Below, one piece after another: positions 9,357 through 18,013 of a stretch of 40,080 bases of DNA (positions within the stretch are counted from its first letter, which is position 1; every line of letters starts with the position of its first letter). A model generated the notes under the pieces. It had not been told where the DNA came from and ran no database searches. It saw nothing but the letters and a program-made list of their open reading frames with translations. The stretch is from Ramlibacter sp. (GTDB taxonomy: Bacteria; Pseudomonadota; Gammaproteobacteria; Burkholderiales; Burkholderiaceae_C), in contig NZ_JAQGNQ010000100.1 in NCBI RefSeq assembly GCF_028291745.1, forward strand, positions 1-40,080, read 5' to 3'. The position numbers and the translations under genes are program-made.

Positions 9357-10733
9357 ATGAACATCACGATCATCGGCACCGGCTATGTAGGCCTGGTCAC
9401 CGGCGCCTGCCTCGCGGATATCGGCAACAACGTTTTCTGCCTTGACGTGGACGCGAAGAAGATCGCGATGCTGAATCGCGGGGAGGTTCCGATCTATGAG
9501 CCCGGCCTCGGCGAGGTCATTGAGCGCAACGTCGAAGCGGGCCGACTCACGTTTTCCACCGACGTCGCGGCGAGTGTCGCGCACGGTGCGCTGCAATTCA
9601 TCGCGGTGGGAACGCCGCCCGACGAGGACGGGAGCGCCGACCTCAAGTACGTGCTGGCCGCCGCGCGCAACATCGGCAGTCACATGACCGGATTCACGGT
9701 GGTCGCCGACAAGTCGACGGTGCCGGTTGGCACAGCGGAGAGGGTGCGTGCCGTCATCCAGGAGGAACTGGATCGCCGCTTCCCGGCGGGAGCCGAGGGG
9801 CGGCCGGAGGTGAGCGTCGTCTCCAATCCCGAGTTCCTCAAGGAGGGTGCCGCGGTCGAAGACTTCACGCGTCCTGACCGCATCGTGCTCGGCGTCGACA
9901 GCGATCACCTGGGCCAACAGGCATTAGCCGTCATGCGACAGCTGTACGCGCCCTTCAACCGCAATCACGAGCGCACCCGCGTGATGGACGTGCGCAGCGC
10001 GGAGTTCACCAAATACGCGGCGAATGCGATGCTCGCGACGCGTATCAGCTTCATGAACGAACTCGCGAACCTCGCGGACAAGGTCGGTGCCGACATTGAG
10101 CTGGTGCGCCAAGGCATAGGCTCCGATCCGCGCATCGGCTACAGCTTCCTGTACGCCGGCACCGGGTATGGCGGCAGTTGCTTCCCGAAGGACGTGCAGG
10201 CTCTGATTCGCACGGCCGCGGAATACAAGCAGACCCTGAAGGTGCTCGGTGCCGTCGAAGAGGTGAACACCGGGCAGAAGCGCGTGTTGAGCGAGAAGGT
10301 CTTTGCGCGCTTCGGGCGCGATCTCGCGGGCAAGACCTTCGCGCTGTGGGGCTTGGCGTTCAAGCCGAACACGGACGACATGCGCGACGCGCCGAGCCGC
10401 GTAATAGTGCGCGAACTGCTGCGCGCCGGCGCTCGCATCGTCGCGCACGATCCCGTGGCGGGCAAGGAAGCTTTGCGGGCACTGGCCCTCGACATGGCCG
10501 ATGCGTCCGCGCTGCTCAAGAACTTCACGCTGGTGAATCGCCCGATGGAGGCGCTGCCCGGGGCGGACGCCTTGATCATCGCCACCGAGTGGAAGGTCTA
10601 TCGCAGTCCGAACTGGTCGGCGGTCAAGGCCGCGATGCGCGAGGCGGTGGTGTTCGATGGGCGCAATCTCTACGAGCCGGACATGATGCGTACGGAAGGT
10701 ATTGCCTATCACGCCATCGGCCGCAAGGTCTGA
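9357..10733 (+). CDS. ugd: UDP-glucose 6-dehydrogenase (Ugd)
   Basis: This 458-residue protein is of normal length for Ugd, which oxidises UDP-glucose twice with NAD+ to UDP-glucuronate. The NAD-binding motif [17 protein letters not shown] is at the N-terminus. [13 protein letters not shown] follows, as does the substrate segment [10 protein letters not shown] near 157-166. The active-site lysine is K219 ([11 protein letters not shown]) and the catalytic cysteine C275 ([11 protein letters not shown]). The C-terminal domain has [20 protein letters not shown] 9357 begins the Rossmann strand directly; no clear ribosome binding site precedes it. It lies 3.7 kb before the polysaccharide operon and probably supplies it with UDP-glucuronate (inference). 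Confidence 0.95.
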   Translation: MNITIIGTGYVGLVTGACLADIGNNVFCLDVDAKKIAMLNRGEVPIYEPGLGEVIERNVEAGRLTFSTDVAASVAHGALQFIAVGTPPDEDGSADLKYVLAAARNIGSHMTGFTVVADKSTVPVGTAERVRAVIQEELDRRFPAGAEGRPEVSVVSNPEFLKEGAAVEDFTRPDRIVLGVDSDHLGQQALAVMRQLYAPFNRNHERTRVMDVRSAEFTKYAANAMLATRISFMNELANLADKVGADIELVRQGIGSDPRIGYSFLYAGTGYGGSCFPKDVQALIRTAAEYKQTLKVLGAVEEVNTGQKRVLSEKVFARFGRDLAGKTFALWGLAFKPNTDDMRDAPSRVIVRELLRAGARIVAHDPVAGKEALRALALDMADASALLKNFTLVNRPMEALPGADALIIATEWKVYRSPNWSAVKAAMREAVVFDGRNLYEPDMMRTEGIAYHAIGRKV

Positions 10734-10750
10734 CGGCTGCGACCGCGAGG

Positions 10751-11677
10751 ATGGCATCGAACACAGCCCCCCTGGGCGCATTGCCCGCCCGGTTTCGCAG
10801 GACGCGCGTCCTCATAGTTGGTTGTGGCGACGTGGGCCTGCGGGTCGCGGGCCTGCTGTCCGGGCGCGTGCGCCTGCTGGCGCTGACTTCCACGCCAGAT
10901 CGCGTCGCTTCGCTGCGCGCGGTGGGGGTCGTGCCCTTGCAAGGCAACCTGGATGTCGCCCGTTCCTTCTCGCGGCTGGCCGGTATCGCCGATCGCGTCG
11001 TCCATCTCGCACCGCCGGCATCGGATGCCGGCCCGCAGTGGTGGCGTGATCGTCGCACGCAGTCGCTGCTGAGGACCCTGCGCTGTCGCCACGCCCCCGC
11101 GGCGCTGGTCTATGCATCGACCACGGGCGTGTACGGCGACTGCGCCGGCGAGCGCGTTGCCGAGACTCGCGTTCTGGCACCGCAGACGCCGCGCGCGCAA
11201 CGGCGTGTTGACGCCGAGCGGCAGTCGCGCTTCTTCGGTCGGGGCACCGGGACTCGCGCGAGCATCCTGCGCAGTCCCGGCATCTATGCCCCGGACCGCC
11301 CGGGCGGCACCCCGCGCGAGCGCTTGTTGAAGGGCACGCCGGTACTGGTGCGCGAAGACGATGTCTACACCAACCACATCCATGCCGACGACCTCGCCCG
11401 CGCCGTGATCGCGGCACTGTGGCGGGGCCGCCCGCAACGCATCTACAACATCGCCGACGACAGCGCGCTGAAGATGGGCGACTACTTCGACCTGGCGGCC
11501 GATCTGTACGGATTGCCGCGGCCGCCGCGCGTGGCACGCGCCACCGCGCAGGAGCAACTGCCCCTGGTGCTTCTGAGTTTCATGAGCGAGTCGCGGCGGC
11601 TGGAGAACGCGCGCATGAAGAGCGAGCTGGGCGTGCGACTGCGCTATCCCACGCCGCAGCAGGGCCTGGTGCCCTGA
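10751..11677 (+). CDS. Atypical SDR-family NAD(P)-binding protein (YeeZ-like)
   Basis: This 308-residue protein opens with a Rossmann motif (VLIVGCGDVGLRVAGLL). It keeps the extended-SDR landmarks VVHLAPP, YASTTGVYGD, ILRSPGIYAPDR, TNHIHADDLARAV and IYNIADD. The usual YxxxK dyad is absent: the expected place reads TPRAQRRVDAERQSR. That resembles the atypical SDR group of E. coli YeeZ, whose substrate is unknown. It begins 17 bases after ugd and is probably co-transcribed. The GAGG directly before the ATG is too close to act well, so expression may depend on coupling to ugd. Confidence 0.8.
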   Translation: MASNTAPLGALPARFRRTRVLIVGCGDVGLRVAGLLSGRVRLLALTSTPDRVASLRAVGVVPLQGNLDVARSFSRLAGIADRVVHLAPPASDAGPQWWRDRRTQSLLRTLRCRHAPAALVYASTTGVYGDCAGERVAETRVLAPQTPRAQRRVDAERQSRFFGRGTGTRASILRSPGIYAPDRPGGTPRERLLKGTPVLVREDDVYTNHIHADDLARAVIAALWRGRPQRIYNIADDSALKMGDYFDLAADLYGLPRPPRVARATAQEQLPLVLLSFMSESRRLENARMKSELGVRLRYPTPQQGLVP

Positions 11678-11680
11678 GTC

Positions 11681-13834
11681 CTACTGCGGCATCGGCCCCA
11701 TCAGCGCCCCCGCCTGCGCAGCGCGCAATTCATTGCAGCGATTCGCCAGCGCGTTGTGCAATTGCAGGTGGCGCCGCGCGATTTCGTCGTCGACGGTCCC
11801 CGAGGGCGCGTTGGCCGCCAGGCGCTCGCTGCAATTCTCGCGACGCAGATCGGGACCGAGCGCCGCCAAGTAACGCTCCAGGCGCAAGAGGCTGCTGTCG
11901 GGAGCGTGATTGGCGTAGCGATCGAGTTCGCCCTGCATCCGCAGCCAGCGCACCACCGCCGGGTCCGACGACAAGCCCGGGCTGCCCAACGCAAGCAGAG
12001 CCTTGGCCTGTTGCACCAGCAGGTCCAGGTGCGTGGCGGTGCGGGCGAATGACGGCGCAGCGGCGGAGCCCGCTTCCGCGGCGCCCACAGCCTGCGCCAG
12101 AGGCAATGGCTCGCCATGCCACCACGCGAAATCCGTGAGCCTGGCATCCTGCAGGGGCTGCAGCTTCCAGTCTTCCTGGATCGTGCCCAGCCGGCGCAGC
12201 AACTCGCCATCGAGCGTCGCGACCAGGCGATCGCCCAGCGCGCTGCCACCGGTTTCCTTCAGCACCGTCTGCAAGGCCATGACCTGCTCGCGCTGCTGCC
12301 TGAAGCCCACGCTGTCCAGCGGCGCCTTCGGGTCCACCGGCAAGCCCGCCTTGAGCGTGCGGAAGGCGCGCTGGTAGATCAACTCGGAGATGCGCGCATC
12401 GATCACCCGGGTGACCACGGGCTGCGCGTGCTCGGGAAACTGCGGCACCACCTCCTCGATCGCGCGGGTGCGCTCGTCGGCCAGCGTGCGTGCCTCCTGC
12501 ATCACCTTCGTGAGCGTGACGTTGTCGTGCGCAGCCTTGTCGGCGCTGCGCGAAGCGTCCTCGGTCATGAAGGACGTGTGCAACAGCGCGCCCAGGCCGG
12601 CGCGCAGCCCCGCGCGCTCGGCGGAGAGGCCGAAGCGCTTTTCCCCTTCGATCCACACGATGCCCGGCTCGCCCTGGCTGCCGAAAGCCTGCTCGAACTG
12701 GCGGCGGAACTCCAGGAAGGCCGTGCCCGACTGGTTCTGCAATTGCTGCACGACCTCCGGCCCAAGCAGCTGCGTGCGTTCGACCTTGCGCAGCACGTCC
12801 TGGTACGCGGGCCCCAGCTTCAGCGTGCCTTGCCCCATCCAGTCGTTGCGGCCCTTGGCCAGCATGGCGTCCTGGTCGTCGAGCAGGGCGTGCACGGCGC
12901 GATAGCGCTCCAGCGTGCGGTCGAAGGCCGCGGGACGCGCGGAAGCGTCGAACAGACCGTTGCTGCGCTCCACATAGCCTTGTTCCAGCGCGAACAGGTC
13001 GTTGGTATTGAGAAGCCGCGTGTGCAGCGCGTTCATGCCCTTGAGCAGTGCGCAACGCGTGGCCCATTGCAGCCGCGACTGCATCAGCGCCGGCTGGATG
13101 TTGACCTCGTCGCTGCCGGGGAACATGCGCACCGCACCGGCCAGCGCACCGGGCAAGTCCTTGCCGAGCGTGAACGCCACCAGCTTGCGCAACTGCGTGG
13201 CGTCACCGCGGCCGGACTGCAGCGAAAGGAAAGACTGCGCCGCCGCATCGAGCCTCTCCACGCCAGCCACATAGTCCGTGACCGCGACGAACTCGGGCAG
13301 ATCCTCGGCGGCGGCGGTCAGCTTGCGATCGAGGTTCTGCGGCACCGGCGACTGGCACTCGGCGCCCATCTGCAGGTCGCCGGGCCCGCGTGCCAGTGGC
13401 ACGCCCGTAAGCTTCGCTGCCTTGGCGTAGAGCTCGCGCCGCATCGTCTCGACGACGATGTCGCTGAACTCGCGCTCCAGCCGCGCCTGCACCTGCTCTT
13501 CGATGTTGTCGACCGAATGCCAGGAGCCGGGAATGAAGGCGGTCCACAGCGCGTCGTGCTGCAGGCGCTCGGTGGCGGCCAGCAGGGACAGCGCCTTGCG
13601 CCGGTACCACTCGGGATCGACCGCATCGCGGTTGTGCACCCGGGCGCGGAACTGCGCGTCGGCGTTCAACTGCAGCAGGGTGCGCGACAACTCCTGCCGC
13701 CAGCTATCGAGCTGGTAGCCGGCCAGGGCGATGCCCACGGCCCACGCCCCGAGGCCGACGTAGATGAGGCGCAGAAGCCAGTCGCTCGGGGAAAATGCGC
13801 CAAGGCGGCGCAGCCAGCGGGCGGTGGCCATCAT
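11681..13834 (-). CDS. Large membrane-anchored protein of unknown function
   Basis: The 717-residue protein has one predicted membrane helix near residues 20-42 (LLRLIYVGLGAWAVGIALAG) and then a long, mainly helical, charged part. Recognisable local stretches such as TAFIPGSWHSVDNIEEQVQ and GEPGIVWIEGEKRFGL do not let me assign a family. A very distant likeness to IcmF/TssM-type proteins crossed my mind but cannot be shown. ATG 13834 overlaps the stop of the small upstream gene as ATGA, so the two form a coupled pair. The 3' end lies 3 bases from the convergent SDR gene. Probably an inner-membrane anchor with a large periplasmic domain (inference). Confidence 0.75.
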   Translation of the reverse strand: MMATARWLRRLGAFSPSDWLLRLIYVGLGAWAVGIALAGYQLDSWRQELSRTLLQLNADAQFRARVHNRDAVDPEWYRRKALSLLAATERLQHDALWTAFIPGSWHSVDNIEEQVQARLEREFSDIVVETMRRELYAKAAKLTGVPLARGPGDLQMGAECQSPVPQNLDRKLTAAAEDLPEFVAVTDYVAGVERLDAAAQSFLSLQSGRGDATQLRKLVAFTLGKDLPGALAGAVRMFPGSDEVNIQPALMQSRLQWATRCALLKGMNALHTRLLNTNDLFALEQGYVERSNGLFDASARPAAFDRTLERYRAVHALLDDQDAMLAKGRNDWMGQGTLKLGPAYQDVLRKVERTQLLGPEVVQQLQNQSGTAFLEFRRQFEQAFGSQGEPGIVWIEGEKRFGLSAERAGLRAGLGALLHTSFMTEDASRSADKAAHDNVTLTKVMQEARTLADERTRAIEEVVPQFPEHAQPVVTRVIDARISELIYQRAFRTLKAGLPVDPKAPLDSVGFRQQREQVMALQTVLKETGGSALGDRLVATLDGELLRRLGTIQEDWKLQPLQDARLTDFAWWHGEPLPLAQAVGAAEAGSAAAPSFARTATHLDLLVQQAKALLALGSPGLSSDPAVVRWLRMQGELDRYANHAPDSSLLRLERYLAALGPDLRRENCSERLAANAPSGTVDDEIARRHLQLHNALANRCNELRAAQAGALMGPMPQ

Positions 13835-14019
13835 TGCGCCCCGTCTGCGTGCACCGGCGACGCGGGCTGCAGCAGTTCCCGCACCGGCCAGGTCTGCCAG
13901 ACCCACACCACTTCCGAGACGACGAGCAGGGCCGCAGCGACCGCGACCATCTGAAGCCATGCTTGCAAGCGCCGGCGCGACCGCCTGGCGGGTGCAGATC
14001 CTGTCGATTCTGCGGCCAT
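13831..14019 (-). CDS. Small membrane protein, first gene of a two-gene operon
   Basis: This 62-residue protein has a basic N-terminus (PARRSRRRLQ) and one hydrophobic helix (WLQMVAVAAALLVVSEVVWV), then a short polar tail. Its stop codon is shared with the start of the 717-residue membrane protein (ATGA). The tight coupling suggests the two interact. GGGGAA lies close upstream of the ATG. Family not recognised. Confidence 0.6.
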   Translation of the reverse strand: MAAESTGSAPARRSRRRLQAWLQMVAVAAALLVVSEVVWVWQTWPVRELLQPASPVHADGAQ

Positions 14020-14442
14020 GACTTCCCCCTACATCTGACGAGCCAAGTCGTGAGGCTAAGGAATGCGGCTCGAGGGCGTGTCAGGTTTTATCCGAGGGGG
14101 GCGTCAGACAGAGCCCTATAGGGCTGAATGAAGGCGAGGAAGCGGGAATTTGTCCGGACTAGGACGGCCAAACAGCTTCGGACGAAGCGAAGCACCCCGA
14201 CGAGCTCAACACTAACCATACTCGGACCCCCTATCACAGGTGAGCTGAGCCTGCGGTACGACTATTGCGTTAACGAGGTGGCCATGCATGCGCGACCGCC
14301 TAGCAACACGGCCCCTGAATTTCGCACGAACCTGCCGTACGTCCATCCAGGGGGTTACGTCAAATGACAGCCGTGTGTAGGATCGCGTCTTGTTTCGGAT
14401 AGTTTCAAAGCTGTGGGACCAGAAACACAGTGGGGCAGGGGC
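14020..14442. other. Gene-poor, lower-GC gap before the polysaccharide operon
   Basis: About 420 bases without a convincing gene separate the minus-strand membrane operon from the plus-strand polysaccharide operon, so promoters for both must lie here. It holds a perfect 14-base palindrome, AGCCCTATAGGGCT, at 14112-14125. A 79-codon frame at 14128-14367 has unconvincing composition. Base use is visibly less GC-rich than in the flanks. Confidence 0.6.
14112..14125. promoter_or_regulatory. Perfect 14-bp palindrome, candidate operator
   Basis: AGCCCTATAGGGCT reads the same on both strands. It lies in the divergent intergenic region, about 90 bases before the minus-strand membrane operon and 320 bases before the polysaccharide operon. 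A regulator site is possible; no regulator gene lies nearby. Confidence 0.3.
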
Positions 14443-15141
14443 ATGTACCGCGTAAACGACGAATTTCTTGAAGGATCAATGAATGGCTTACGCGACCGCG
14501 CGGGGGCACAGTCTGTTCGCCTCTCTCGTGTGGGGGCTGGCGCCAAACGCTTGCTTGACTTGATGGCGGCTGTCACCTTCTTTGTTTTGTTTCTTCCTCT
14601 CTTTGCCGTCGTTGCAATCGGGGTGCGGCTGACCTCGCCGGGACCGATTTTTTACGCTCAAGACCGAATAGGGCAGGAAGGGCGCACTTTTCGCTTCTAC
14701 AAGTTTAGGTCGATGCTGGTGGATTCAGACGAAGTGCTGAGTTCGTTCCTTGATTCCGATGCAGAGGCCAAATCGGAATGGGATACATACCAGAAGCTCG
14801 AACGGGACCCGCGGATCACTTGGTTTGGCAAGTTCATACGCAGGACGAGCCTCGACGAGCTGCCTCAGTTCGTTAATGTCCTGCTGGGCGACATGAGCTT
14901 GGTTGGTCCCCGCCCATGCCTGCCAAGCCAGAAGAGCCTTTATGGCAAACACTGGAAGGTGTACTGCGCGGTGAAGCCTGGGCTGACGGGGCTTTGGCAG
15001 GTCAGTGGGCGCAATTGGCTCACCTACGAGCAGCGTGTCCAACTGGACGCGAAGTATGTCAAGAACTGGTCGCTCTGGCTCGATTCCAAGATCATGCTGA
15101 GGACGATCAGTGTCGTGCTGACGGGCAACGGGTCCCGCTAG
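14443..15141 (+). CDS. Initiating undecaprenyl-phosphate sugar phosphotransferase (WbaP/PglC-type bacterial sugar transferase)
   Basis: The enzyme would start the repeat unit by moving a sugar-1-phosphate from a UDP-sugar to undecaprenyl phosphate at the inner membrane. It has only the short catalytic form (232 residues). A re-entrant hydrophobic helix (LLDLMAAVTFFVLFLPLFAV) is followed by TSPGPIFYAQDRIG, FRFYKFRSML, RRTSLDELPQFVNVLLGDMS, LVGPRP and KPGLTGLWQVSGR, all family signatures. The start is uncertain: ATG 14443, or ATG 14479 with AAGGA only three bases away. It is the first gene of the polysaccharide operon. Whether it moves glucose, galactose or another sugar cannot be told. Confidence 0.9.
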   Translation: MYRVNDEFLEGSMNGLRDRAGAQSVRLSRVGAGAKRLLDLMAAVTFFVLFLPLFAVVAIGVRLTSPGPIFYAQDRIGQEGRTFRFYKFRSMLVDSDEVLSSFLDSDAEAKSEWDTYQKLERDPRITWFGKFIRRTSLDELPQFVNVLLGDMSLVGPRPCLPSQKSLYGKHWKVYCAVKPGLTGLWQVSGRNWLTYEQRVQLDAKYVKNWSLWLDSKIMLRTISVVLTGNGSR

Positions 15142-15292
15142 ACTTTCGCACGCGGATCCGCGGTGCGTAGAGCGCACCGTGGGTGCATCCGTTTCCTGCA
15201 ACGCGTGCAACGAGCATTGCACGATCCTGAAATGGTCGAGTCACCGCCGAAGCCGGCTATGGCGGCGGCGCCAAGCGCTTTGGGAGTTTCTG

Positions 15293-15715
15293 TTGAAGAT
15301 TGTGTTAGTCGTGGGCGTGTTCGACCTTTTTCACCGGGGACACATGGAGCTCTTGAAAGCCGCGCGGGGCTTCGGTGACCGCCTGTACGTCGTGGTGAAC
15401 GGGGACGACTTCACAGCCGCCTACAAGCGACGCCCGCTGATCGTCGAGTCCGACCGGCTGGCCATCGTGTCGGCGGTGCGCTGGGTCGACGAGGCCGTGA
15501 TCGCCAATTCGGGCGACATCAAGCCATTCATCGAGCGGTTCAATGCCAATGTCATCGTTCACGGCGACGACTGGCCGCACGACTCGTACATGCGCCAAGT
15601 GCATCTTACCGAATCGTATGTGCGCGACCGGGGGATCAAGTTCGTGTACACGCCTTATTACCAAGGAGTCAGCACATCCACATTGATTTCGAAGATCCGC
15701 GCCGATGAAGCTTGA
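15293..15715 (+). CDS. TagD-like cytidylyltransferase (glycerol-phosphate type), TTG start
   Basis: This 140-residue protein belongs to the HxGH nucleotidyltransferases. It opens with KIVLVVGVFDLFHRGHMELL (H14 and H17) and has YKRRPLIVESDRLAIV, VIVHGDDWPHD and the closing GVSTSTLISKIR, as in glycerol-3-phosphate cytidylyltransferases. Such enzymes make CDP-glycerol or a related CDP-polyol from CTP. No ATG fits; TTG 15293 with GGGAG six bases before it gives the family N-terminus. It overlaps the next gene by 11 bases, and that gene is a glycerol-1-phosphate dehydrogenase-like protein. Glycerol-1-phosphate is therefore a plausible substrate (inference); other polyol phosphates remain possible. 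Confidence 0.85.
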   Translation: MKIVLVVGVFDLFHRGHMELLKAARGFGDRLYVVVNGDDFTAAYKRRPLIVESDRLAIVSAVRWVDEAVIANSGDIKPFIERFNANVIVHGDDWPHDSYMRQVHLTESYVRDRGIKFVYTPYYQGVSTSTLISKIRADEA

Positions 15716-16805
15716 TATTCAGATCAGCAAGACGCTGGATCTTCCGTTCATTCTCGAATTGTCGGAGAATCCGGAAGCCGACTTCCTGCGTGTCCTGCAT
15801 ACGTGGGAATTGTTCCAGGGCAGACGATTGACCGGCTTGGTTTTGACAGGCAGCTCCGCGAACACCGTCTCGGTCGCCGAAAGGTACGCCGGGTATCTCA
15901 AGCGCGCGGGTGCCATCCATGTCGTGCAGGAGTGCGTCCGTTCCAGTTCCCTGGCCGAGGTCGCACGCATCAAGGGCGTCCTGAAGGAAACCGGCGCGGA
16001 CTTCGTGACCGCAGTGGGCGCAGGTAAGGTTATCGACGTGGCGAAGGCCGTCATAGCCGAATACCCGAGAGCGCTCATTGCGATTCCGTCCGCCCTCTCC
16101 AGCGACGGGGTGGGTTCCCCGGTGTCGGTTCTCCGGGACGAAGCGGGCCGGACGGGCAGTTATCCGGCGGCCATCGCGGCGTGCATCTTCGTGGATCTGA
16201 GTATCGTCTCAAGCGCGCCGGCGATCCTGACGATGTCGGGCATGGGCGATGTGCTCTCGAATGCGTCGGCGTTATGCGACCTAGCGGATGCCGAGGATTC
16301 GTTGTCCTCGCGGGTCAATGGCTTGGCCAAGATTCTCTCCGCCAACGCCTATCAGAGCCTGCTCGACGTGGACAATGGGGAACTGCAAACCATCTCCACC
16401 GCTCGCAAGCTGGGCGCGTCAGTCGTGCTGTCCGGTCTGGCGATGGCGCTCTCGGGCAATTCGCGGCCATGCAGCGGTGCCGAGCACTTGATCAGCCACG
16501 CGATTGACCACATGAAGGTCGGCAGCGGGACGCATGGCGTCCAAGTTGCGGCCGGCACCTTGTACTGCGCAGCCTTGCGGACGGTGGCGTTCCAGGAAAA
16601 TCGGATCGACCCGGCCGTCACCGCCGCCATCCGGCGCATCGGCATTCCCGCCACCCCGGCCCAGTTCGGATTGACCAGGCAGGATTTCCTGCGGGCGGTG
16701 TCCTTGGCTCCCCGGATGCGGGCGGGCCGAGTGACCTTCCTGGATACCGAGTTCGAAAGTCACGCACTGGAGCAGGCTTTCGAGCTCGCTTTCGAGCATT
16801 CCTGA
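15705..16805 (+). CDS. sn-Glycerol-1-phosphate dehydrogenase-like protein (EgsA/AraM family)
   Basis: This 366-residue NAD(P)-dependent metal enzyme would reduce dihydroxyacetone phosphate to sn-glycerol-1-phosphate. Family marks are the nucleotide loop VGAGKVIDVAKAV (104-116), IPSALSSDGVGSPVSVLRD (127-145), MGDVLSN with the likely metal ligand D182, SGAEHLISHAIDH with H261/H265, and THGVQVAAGT with H277. The SSDG and GDVLSN blocks separate it from ordinary iron alcohol dehydrogenases. In archaea this reaction makes the lipid backbone; in bacteria it is rare (AraM of Bacillus). Here it lies between a cytidylyltransferase and a Wzx, so it probably feeds a CDP-activated unit. A related polyol-phosphate substrate is not excluded. 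Confidence 0.82.
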   Translation: MKLDIQISKTLDLPFILELSENPEADFLRVLHTWELFQGRRLTGLVLTGSSANTVSVAERYAGYLKRAGAIHVVQECVRSSSLAEVARIKGVLKETGADFVTAVGAGKVIDVAKAVIAEYPRALIAIPSALSSDGVGSPVSVLRDEAGRTGSYPAAIAACIFVDLSIVSSAPAILTMSGMGDVLSNASALCDLADAEDSLSSRVNGLAKILSANAYQSLLDVDNGELQTISTARKLGASVVLSGLAMALSGNSRPCSGAEHLISHAIDHMKVGSGTHGVQVAAGTLYCAALRTVAFQENRIDPAVTAAIRRIGIPATPAQFGLTRQDFLRAVSLAPRMRAGRVTFLDTEFESHALEQAFELAFEHS

Positions 16806-18013
16806 TGTGGTCGGCATCCCGAGCGCTACTGTTGGTGCAGTTGGGCAGCATGCTGGTCCCGCTGTTCGTGCTGCCCTACCTAGCGCACGTGCTGCCGGTC
16901 CAGGAGTTCGCAGCCGTCGCCTTCGCGCAGTCTGCCTATCAGATCTGCGTGGTGATCGTGGATTTCGGCTTTCCCACTTGGGGAACGCATGCCATCGCGT
17001 CCGACCTAGCCAACGAGACCGGCATCAGGGCGCTCTATAAGAGTGTCACGGCGTGCCGCCTAGTCTTGGCAGCGGCCTCGATGCTTGCCCTGTTGGCGTT
17101 CGGACTGCTCTCGGGTACCGAATACCGTCAGGAACTGCTGTTCATTTGGCCGGCTGTATTGGCTCAGGCGTTCCAGCCCCTCTGGTTCCTCCAGGGTGTC
17201 GAGCGCGTGGAGCGTTACGCCCATATCCTTGTGGTACTCAGGGTCACTTTTGTGGCCGGGGTCTTGCTTGCAGTACATAATCCCGGGGACGGCTTCTGGT
17301 CTCCTTTGCTCACCAGCATCACCGCTATCATCGGGGCCGCAGCGGGAACTTGGCTTGCGCGTGGCGCAGGAGCCAGGGTCGGCGTCCCCTCCTTGGAATC
17401 TGCACTTCTCGCGTTCAAGGGGGGTGCGGCGTTTTTTGCGTCGCGTGCGGCCGTCGCGACCTATACGCTCGGCGGCACCTTCTACCTCGGTCTTGTGGGA
17501 ACACCCGTGCAAACTGCCTCATACGCAGCGGCGGAGCAGTTGTACCGCGGCGCCTTGTCGCTCGTCAGTCCGCTGCCGCAGGCACTCTATCCGCAGGTGT
17601 CCCGGACGCGAGAAATGCGCGTCGTTGCGCTGTGGGGCATCGGCGCGACGGCCGCCACGGCAGTCGGGGCACTGATCTTCCACTACGTCGGCGCCCAACT
17701 TCTGCTGCATGTCTTTGGAGAGAAGCTGGCCCGCGCCTTCGATGTGCTGACGGTCTTCTCCTTTGCCGCGCTGTTCGCTGTGCCGTCGATGTTCGCCGGG
17801 TTTCCGCTCCATGCCTGCATAGGCAACCTGCGCTGGGCGAACATCAGCTTGTATTTCGGAGGCGTGTGTCAGACCGCGCTTCTTGTTGGCCTGTACTTTA
17901 CCGGCAACACGTCCGCGACCTTGGTGGCATTGGGTGTCGTTGCAGCCGAAGCGACTGTTCTGCTCATTCGCATGAAGTCCGCTGTTTCCTACTTCGGATG
18001 GCTCCGTAGATGA
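16805..18013 (+). CDS. wzx: Wzx-like polysaccharide flippase (MOP superfamily)
   Basis: The 402-residue protein is hydrophobic throughout, with about 10-12 likely membrane helices. It opens with LLLVQLGSMLVPLFVLPYLA and has FGFPTWGTHAIASDLAN, SYAAAEQLYRGALSLVSPLPQALYPQVSR and late helices typical of O-antigen and capsule flippases. It would move the lipid-linked repeat unit across the inner membrane. The start overlaps the preceding stop by one base (TGATG), and its own end overlaps the next gene as ATGA. Sequence alone does not give the glycan structure it accepts. Confidence 0.88.
   Translation: MWSASRALLLVQLGSMLVPLFVLPYLAHVLPVQEFAAVAFAQSAYQICVVIVDFGFPTWGTHAIASDLANETGIRALYKSVTACRLVLAAASMLALLAFGLLSGTEYRQELLFIWPAVLAQAFQPLWFLQGVERVERYAHILVVLRVTFVAGVLLAVHNPGDGFWSPLLTSITAIIGAAAGTWLARGAGARVGVPSLESALLAFKGGAAFFASRAAVATYTLGGTFYLGLVGTPVQTASYAAAEQLYRGALSLVSPLPQALYPQVSRTREMRVVALWGIGATAATAVGALIFHYVGAQLLLHVFGEKLARAFDVLTVFSFAALFAVPSMFAGFPLHACIGNLRWANISLYFGGVCQTALLVGLYFTGNTSATLVALGVVAAEATVLLIRMKSAVSYFGWLRR

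Noticed and set aside
11681..13834. Type VI secretion TssM/IcmF
   Set aside because: Only a vague likeness in helical segments; no Walker motif region, no TssL/TssK or other T6SS gene nearby.
14128..14367. 79-codon plus-strand frame in the low-GC gap
   Set aside because: No ribosome binding site, no recognisable domain, and composition not like the neighbouring genes.
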